DNA of 64,000 nt, taken from Sabellastarte sp. h YS-2021. Lineage: Eukaryota > Annelida > Polychaeta > Sabellida > Sabellidae. The stretch's first letter is position 1; each line of letters starts with the position of its first letter. Positions 57,593-64,000 of the stretch are shown one piece after another. Both the position numbers and the translations under genes were made by a program. Location of the stretch: contig OZ024940.1 in assembly GCA_964017235.1 (NCBI GenBank), positions 28,700,573 through 28,764,572 of the forward strand. Direction: 5' to 3'. The notes under the pieces were generated by a model. It was given only the letters and a program-made list of their open reading frames with translations, was not told the DNA's origin and did no database searches.

Positions 57593-59618
57593 TCTACAGC
57601 TATTTTAAGCTTAGTGTATCTTCCCACGAGTATGGCTTGTGGCATTCAGATGTGGTGTGTAGTTAAAAATTAAACTGTACACTTATAGAAGTGTCTCTGT
57701 GTGTGTGGCTTGTAGATGTGGCTTTTATTTTCAAGCATTTAGAACTTCTACCACATCTGCGAGCAAGATAAACTGTATATATATTCTAGAGTATATTTTA
57801 GACTAAAAATATCAAAATTTGTCGCACTAAGCTGAACACAATGAAAGATCAGACTATAAGTAAGGGATAAACTTTTTAATGTGCTCCGAAACGTCAAATA
57901 AATTTATATTCTTGCTCTTTTGTAATAACATTTCTTTTAATAAGTAAGGGAGTCATGGTTATTTTAAAGCTACGTACACAACATGCACAGCACATATGCA
58001 CACATGAATAAATACACTTAAAGTTGAGAAGTTTAGTTAAATAATGTTTTTACAAGCTTCCACTTTAAACTAACATGAACGCACACTACATATAACTAAA
58101 ATAGTAAAAAAAATCAAAGTCAAAAACGTTGACATTTCCTTTAATGGTCTAATTTTGTTTTAAACATAAAAGCCTTCACAGAAATAAACCATTCTTATAT
58201 TTACAACTTGTTTACACACTCGTGTTTGTGTATAAAATGACCCATAGATCCACTGAACTGTGTGTGTACAAATTTATTATTGCTGTTTATTTATAACACA
58301 GACTTACTACATGTTTTCCTAGCTTTTATTTAAATAGAAATACTTAGAAATTCTTTAAAATTATTTGATTTCAGTGAATATTGAAAATATATGCTATTTG
58401 AATGAATACTATTTAAAAAGTATAACTGAGTTAAATTAATGTGTTCACAGAACAGTCAGATGTCGTTGTGACAAGACAGGCTACAAATTCTCAACCAGCA
58501 ATGATGTTATTTCTGGAATAAACTCCAGCTTACACAGGTAACATAGATACATTATCTGTAAGTAATGTAGAAAAGATTTAGATTTAAACTAAAATATAAT
58601 TTCTAAATGAATTCCCTTAGGTTAACTCTGTTAAGTCGAATACCCTTTTCAATAGAGATTATGTTTACGCTGTTATCTGGAATTCCTGGTTAAGAAGTAC
58701 TTCTCTGACTAAGACAAAATATACAGTTTTAAACTCTATTAAGTGGAAGCTCTCAAGACTAGAAAAAGACTTCCAGTTAACCAGGATGTCTAGATAACAG
58801 AGATATTTTGAGTAATAAAGATTGTTATGACTTTATATTTACTTCTTCTTAAATGGGAATGTCACTTAGCAGAGATTTACAAAGATTTGTTTGTAATTGT
58901 TGAAATCTCAGAACAACAAAAGTAAAAGACAGAGTGCGTGCTGTAAATTTTGCAGATTGTGATAAAATAAAATACAAAATCATAAATTGAGATTTTAGCC
59001 TAGAAAATAAATGATTAAATTATAATTGAGAAATAAATACATTGAAACTGTGTACAACCAGACACTTTGACTTGAATAAGGACAAAAACAACTTACCTGA
59101 AAAAAACTGGTGAGTTACAGAGGACGGAGTTAATCTTGTGACATTTTACTGGTAAGTTTACTGATAGTAATTATTATATGAACATTAATCAACGAAATCA
59201 TTTCAAGGTAGATAATATTGCTTATAAAAAGTTTACTTTCCTTTAGACATTAAACAATCTTGTGAAATGAAGTTCTGTGTATTCTGAAGTTCTAAATTTG
59301 GTAAAAATATTAATATTGTTGAAAGTATGAGAAAATAATTGAAAAAAATGAAACAACGTATATTTACAAATATGTGTAGTTTTTAATCAGGGAATGCCAA
59401 TGTTTTCTTAACAATACCAAATTAAATACATCCATAAAACAGACTGTAAAGTATGTGTAACTGTGTATTGTATAAGACAGTTAACACAATACAATAATAA
59501 TACAATAACACAGTAACTGAAATAACTGAGTGTTGGTCAGAAAGATGGCTGAGTAATGGGCAGTGAGAATTTAGTGGATGAGTTCAAAGACTACTAATAT
59601 ACACTTATTTAGACTTTG
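57593..59618. other. 3' flank of TRIM copy 3; no gene
   Basis: From about 58,430 it is collinear with the 3' flanks of copies 1 and 2 ('agaacagtcagatgtcg', 'accaggatgtctagataaca', 'ggctgagtaatgg'). No coding sequence seen. Confidence 0.55.
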
Positions 59619-61791
59619 TTACAGTGCTTCATATTTCAGTAATTTGTTGTAATAAGTAACCACCCAGAGATGTTTGTGCCCCACCCCAGCAGACAAAGGC
59701 CACTCTAACCCCTCCAGTCCTTGGATTACAGCCCACTGTCTAGTCTGGGGGTCAAACACCTGCAAGTTGTGGTTAGTATAATCACACAGCAGTAACTTCC
59801 CTCCACTGTCAACATCACTGAGAAAAGGACAGTTAAACTTACCCACATTTAACCCTTCACCCTGACCCTGCTCCCCTGTTTTGTAAAGAAACTCTCCAGT
59901 CAGGGAGTAAACACACACACAGTGGGTGCTACAAGAGCTTACATAGATACAAGTACTGGTTGTACACAGTCTGTCTTCATCACAACCCTCACTGTAACCC
60001 AACAGATTCAACTCTCTGTCTTTTACCCAGCTGTTCTGAGATTTACTGAACACATGAATCAGTTGGTTTACACCTTCTAAACCAAAGAGTGTGTTGTTGG
60101 TGACAGTCGCGTCACTAAACTGACCAGAACAGATATGTTTGAAGTGATCACCTCGTTGGTTCAAGACATGGAGACCTGTTTGATTGTCACACACAATGAC
60201 ATCTGTGTCTGTTTTGTAAATACCTTTGAGGTATTTAAAATGCTCCTCTGTTATGCATTTAATTAGTTCTAAATTTGTGTTATAAACAAACACACCATCC
60301 TCACCAGCCCCCACCCACAGCTCATCTCTGTACATGCACAGTTTAGTTGGCAGAAATTTTATGTCTACACTTTTCACTTTTCTGTATCTTGGATAGATTT
60401 CTTTTATTTTCTGAAAGTACAAAAAAATGAAGTTCATTCAACAAGTGTGGGATGATTTCCATTTGAACATATTTTCAATGTAAATGTACAAATAACAAAT
60501 ACCGGTACTTCTTTGTGTCAGAAACTGGTTTCTTTTGAATGGATCATAAACCTAAATTTCACCTTTGTTGAGCAGTCACAGTAATGTATGGCATGGTGGT
60601 TCTATGAAAATACATATATCAAGTTTTTGCAAGAATTACCACACTTGAGACAAAACTCAGTTTAGATATTTACAAAATAAGGTCTGTTTTGAATCTTGTT
60701 CCTATTACTCGTCTTTATAATTCAAATATATATATGGGTTCAGGTCATACTAACTTGGCACATATGTGTTGATTTTGTTAAATCTCGTCATCTGAGTTTG
60801 CAGGATGTGAATGTCACCAACAGATATTCATTTTCCAACTAGTTTATGAGATAACAAATTTCTCAGGACTCAGTATCTTTAGTGTGTATATACTCACCTC
60901 TATCCAGGTGGATGCTTTGGGGTTCCAATCCTCTCCCATTTTCACTAGAACTGAGGACTCAACATTCTGGGTAAAGGTGGGCAAGTTGGAGTGGATTGCT
61001 GCCAGTTCTTCCTGGAGATGGCTGTTCAAGTGTTTTAGTGTTTCTATGAGCAGAGCTAGATGATCACACTGTGAAACATGTGATAAGAACTGTATTTTGC
61101 CAGCCAGCTGCTGTCTTGCCTCTGTAAACATCTGTCCCTGCTGTTGCAAGCTTTCGATGGTGTTTTGGTTGATGGACTGGATTTCTGATAATAAACTGTC
61201 ATGGTGGCTATTTACATCATCAATAATACTTTGTCTCAAACGATTGACTTCAGCCATTTGTCTCACCTCTGCTTGCTTGATGTTTGCTATCAATTCTATG
61301 TTGCAAGTACATCTGCACCCCATGTCTCTCTCTTCATCACTGACCAGTTTGATATGTTTGTCCAGTTCTTGTGTTTTGGATTGCTGCAACTCTGAAAATG
61401 TTATGACTATGTGGTCTCTGTCAAGTCCCATCGCACTGTGAACTTTGATGCAATGGGCACACAATAATTCCTCGCAATTTGCACAATAGGACTGGACTGG
61501 CTTCGAGGAATCTCTGCAAAGGTCACAGACGGTTTCTTTAAGATAATTAGTTGCTATAGTATTTCTATAGACTGCTATAAAACTCTCCATTTTGAAGTCT
61601 TTCTTCACCTCCCTGAGGTCAGTATCTTCCCTACATACTGGACACTGGACATGGTTTCCATGCTTGATGCCCTGTATACACTGGTAGCAGTAAGTGTGAA
61701 GGCAGCTTAAGGCGTGTGGGTCAGTGTACACCTCTAGGCACACACTGCACGTGATGTGGTCTTCAAGAGGCTTGACTGCTGAAGTAGCCAT
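59619..61791 (-). CDS. TRIM-like RING/B-box/coiled-coil/NHL protein, copy 3, 561 aa
   Basis: Exons: 61791-60898 (298 codons) and 60410-59619 (263 codons plus stop), phase 0. The RING spacing is identical to the other copies (CSVC, CLHTYCYQC, CPVC). The B-box begins CDLCRDSSKPVQSYC and the coiled coil carries SHHDSLLSEIQSINQNT. The NHL exon starts KIKEIYPRYRKVKSVD. The first exon ends earlier than in copies 1 and 2: TGGATAGAG|GTGAGT replaces the coding run that continues as IEVAGTA in copy 2, so 20 (copy 2) to 47 (copy 1) linker residues are lost. The intron is only 487 bp. The start MATSAV follows an acceptor-like TTTACGCAG by one base; the in-frame upstream ATG (61899) would lie in intron or leader. 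Confidence 0.92.
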
Positions 61792-62334
61792 TCTGCGTAA
61801 ACAAACACATGCAATAATTAATTGAATTTTAATCAGAATTTTTGCTCTTCTAAATTTAGATTTCAGGAAATGTGATAGCCCACTTAGTCTTGGTTTCACT
61901 TTGAGAGCACTATGAAGAGGGTTTTAAATCTTCAAAAGTATTTCAAATATCAACTAGAGTATTGCTGCCCAATGGGCATTACTGATTTTGTCGAAATGAC
62001 TAATTTCTTCCTCTATTTAATATGGTTTTCTATTCATGGAAAAATGCACTGCTTCCAAGATAAATGTGTTTGTGTTTTGTGTAGAAATTCAAGATGGCCA
62101 CCAAAAATGGCAGGAAAAAGATATGTGGGAAAAATTGGCAGACGACTGTGCGAATACCCTGGGGGGTCAAACATTTTGGGGGAAATCACTCTTGGGAAAA
62201 GTCGTCAGTTAACTCTGGTCTTCACCAGTTGTCACTTGTGGGAGATGAACCCACACAGAGGCCACACCTTGTGATTAGGTGCCAAACTAATGGGAGGTTA
62301 AGACTTGGTTTAGACATTCTTACGCTAAAAGTAA
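61792..62334. other. 5' flank of TRIM copy 3
   Basis: A family-3 SINE fragment lies at about 62,215-62,300. The plus-strand ORFs are not supported. Confidence 0.45.
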
Positions 62335-62947
62335 AAATAGCATCAGAGATGGCCGTACGCCACAGCCTGAGGAAATAGTTTTCAACACCATGAGAAATAG
62401 AAGTAGTGGAACAGTACAAAGATTGGGATACTTTCAGAGCAGTGTCAGTTATATAACATTGCAAATAATGTTTAAGTAGTAAACTAAAAATATGATGCAG
62501 ACCTCTAACGTCTAAGCAATGCCCCTACCAACAGTCAACTTCCTACGCTTTATAGTTTCAGAGATATTGCGCTGACAGAATTTTTCAAGGTTACTATGGC
62601 AAGATCAAAGTCAAATAAAGGTCACACCATGAAGTTACACACCTATAACCCCCAACCAATGTCCTTACCAAGTATCAACTTACTACACCTTACAGTTTCC
62701 AAGACAAAGTCCGGACAAGATTTCGAAACTCAAGGTCACTACGGCAAGGTCAAAGGTCAAATCAAGGTCACACCATACCGATGCACACCTACAACTCCCA
62801 ACCAATGTCCCTAACAAGAATCAACTTCCTACACCTTATGGTTTCTGATACAGCCTGGACAAACTTTTTTGCCGCTGCCCGTCTGTCCATCTGGACACCA
62901 TGGGTGAAAACAATACCTGACAGCCCTTAAGGGCTGTGGGGTAAAAA
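62335..62947 (-). mobile_element. Pearl/DINE-like element, copy 4
   Basis: The left end 'atcagagatggccgtacgcc' and the right hairpin CAGCCCTTAAGGGCTGTGG match copy 2 at both ends. The core holds about two and a half reverse-oriented 146-bp units (62,515-62,870). Confidence 0.75.
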
Positions 62948-64000
62948 CTGTTATTAAACTGAGATGTCAGACAAAGGTTAACTGAATATATAAATAACAC
63001 GCCCAAAAACATCACCTCCCAGTGGAGGTAATATAACTTGGGACACAGAGACAAGATCTGCTGTGTTTATGTAGCCGAAGGACATGCGGCCTACTTAGAG
63101 AATGTAGCAATAGTTCTATTACTGCCTTGTTAACAGGTCATATTAGAAAGATATTGAATGTATAGTTGCTTTATTGTTAATGTTTATATATTTGCCCAAT
63201 CAAAATTACATGCGAAATAAGGTGGGAGCAAAATGGAACTATATCCTGTTTTGTATGAAACTGTTAATAGTGTAGATATTACTCACCGTTTTATATATCA
63301 ATAAGCTGCACTCTTTTGTAAGAAATATTCACTTTTGAAATCCTCAACTGTGGTTTGTAACAGAGAACAAAGGGTTACTTATACTTTGTAACAATAACCA
63401 TATCACTGCCTTGTAACCAGGTTGTATTAGAAAGAGATGAAATATAGTTCCTTCAATGTCAGATGTTTTCCTGAAAACCACCCAATGAAAATAACACCCA
63501 AAAACTAATGTGTGGGCTTTATTTGGATAAAATGACACAATATAATGTTTTGCTTGTTTTCTAGAAACTATGGTGTAGATTTTCCCAACAAATCACGACA
63601 TAATCTTCTATCCCATTATGTGTAGGTACTTGTATATGCTTGCTAGAGGTTGAAAATGTAACTGTTTTAATATTTGCCCAAAATACAAATTTGGCCATAA
63701 AACATTTAGTCTACAACAATCAGTAAACTGAGTGGTTTCCCACTAAAACTTTGACAATAAATGTGCATTTGTATTGATTGAAATTCTATCATTTTACATA
63801 AAATGGTTTGCCAGTATATTTACTTACAATTTACTGCGTTTTATATCAACCGAGTTCTTAAATTCAGAAGCTGAAATTATGTGCCAGTTACTGTAAACAG
63901 TACCTGTATTATGTTTCCTAACAGGGGATAAGTACACTTCTAGGGGATATATAAGTACAACAAAGTATATGGCTTGTATGTGACTTGTTCAAGTCACCAA
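62948..64000. other. 5' part of the third duplicated block; no gene
   Basis: Collinear with 33.9-35.3 kb and 44.0-45.5 kb ('cacctcccagtggaggtaat', 'gagatgaaatatagttcctt', 'actaaaactttgacaat'). It carries the empty sites for the SINE at 34,901 and the LINE at 35,317. Confidence 0.6.

Noticed and set aside
61792-61899. Upstream ATG giving TRIM copy 3 a 36-residue leader
   Set aside because: A splice acceptor sits just before MATSAV, and the other two copies start there, so the leader is probably intron.
62094-62378. Plus-strand ORF 94 codons
   Set aside because: It overlaps SINE and pearl-like repeat sequence and shows no domain.

Overview
This is nuclear DNA from an animal. Genes are split by GT-AG introns and embedded in AT-rich, repeat-dense sequence, and nothing looks bacterial. 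The mix points to a mollusc, probably a bivalve or gastropod: a lineage-specific cluster of RING/B-box/NHL (TRIM-like) genes, pearl/DINE-like elements with tandem cores, tRNA-derived SINEs, an L1-Tx1-type LINE, and Penelope, Polinton and MULE pieces. The phylum is an inference, and I cannot name a species.

Layout. (1) 1-6422, plus strand: the last six coding exons of an SLC34 (type II) sodium-phosphate cotransporter, with a 3' UTR to about 7450. (2) 6.4-13.2 kb: intergenic, with hAT-like MITEs, a SINE, a G19 run and a decayed Polinton-type DNA polymerase fragment. (3) 13,229-33,318, minus strand: a complete eight-exon gene for peroxisomal trans-2-enoyl-CoA reductase (PECR, 305 aa, ending in the peroxisomal signal AKL). 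Its introns hold a nearly intact LINE (15,837-22,989), a Penelope fragment and a MULE-like element with an open 514-codon transposase reading frame. (4) 33.7-38.5 kb: a gene-less remnant of the duplicated block found further right, interrupted by a SINE and by a LINE whose reverse transcriptase core is deleted. (5) 39-64 kb: three tandem copies, roughly 9-10 kb apart and all on the minus strand, of a two-exon TRIM-NHL gene encoding 608, 581 and 561 aa.

Two observations stand out. First, ORF1 of the large LINE carries an IMPACT/YigZ (UPF0029) domain behind an L1 ORF1-type C-terminal domain. ORF1 is separated from ORF2 by six copies of a 200-280 bp tandem repeat, and the whole unit is bounded by a 16-bp target-site duplication. 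Second, three of the seven PECR 5' splice sites (exons 2, 5 and 7) are the first unit of a tandem array that runs into the intron. In these arrays each unit copies the exon end plus the splice donor, so the gene carries about 25 tandem donors after exon 7 alone.

The host genes are not functionally linked. SLC34 acts at the plasma membrane, PECR in peroxisomal fatty-acid chain elongation, and the TRIM-NHL paralogues probably act as ubiquitin ligases. The SLC34 and PECR genes converge. Exon coordinates were read by eye from splice consensus, codon phase and family similarity; nothing was aligned by software.
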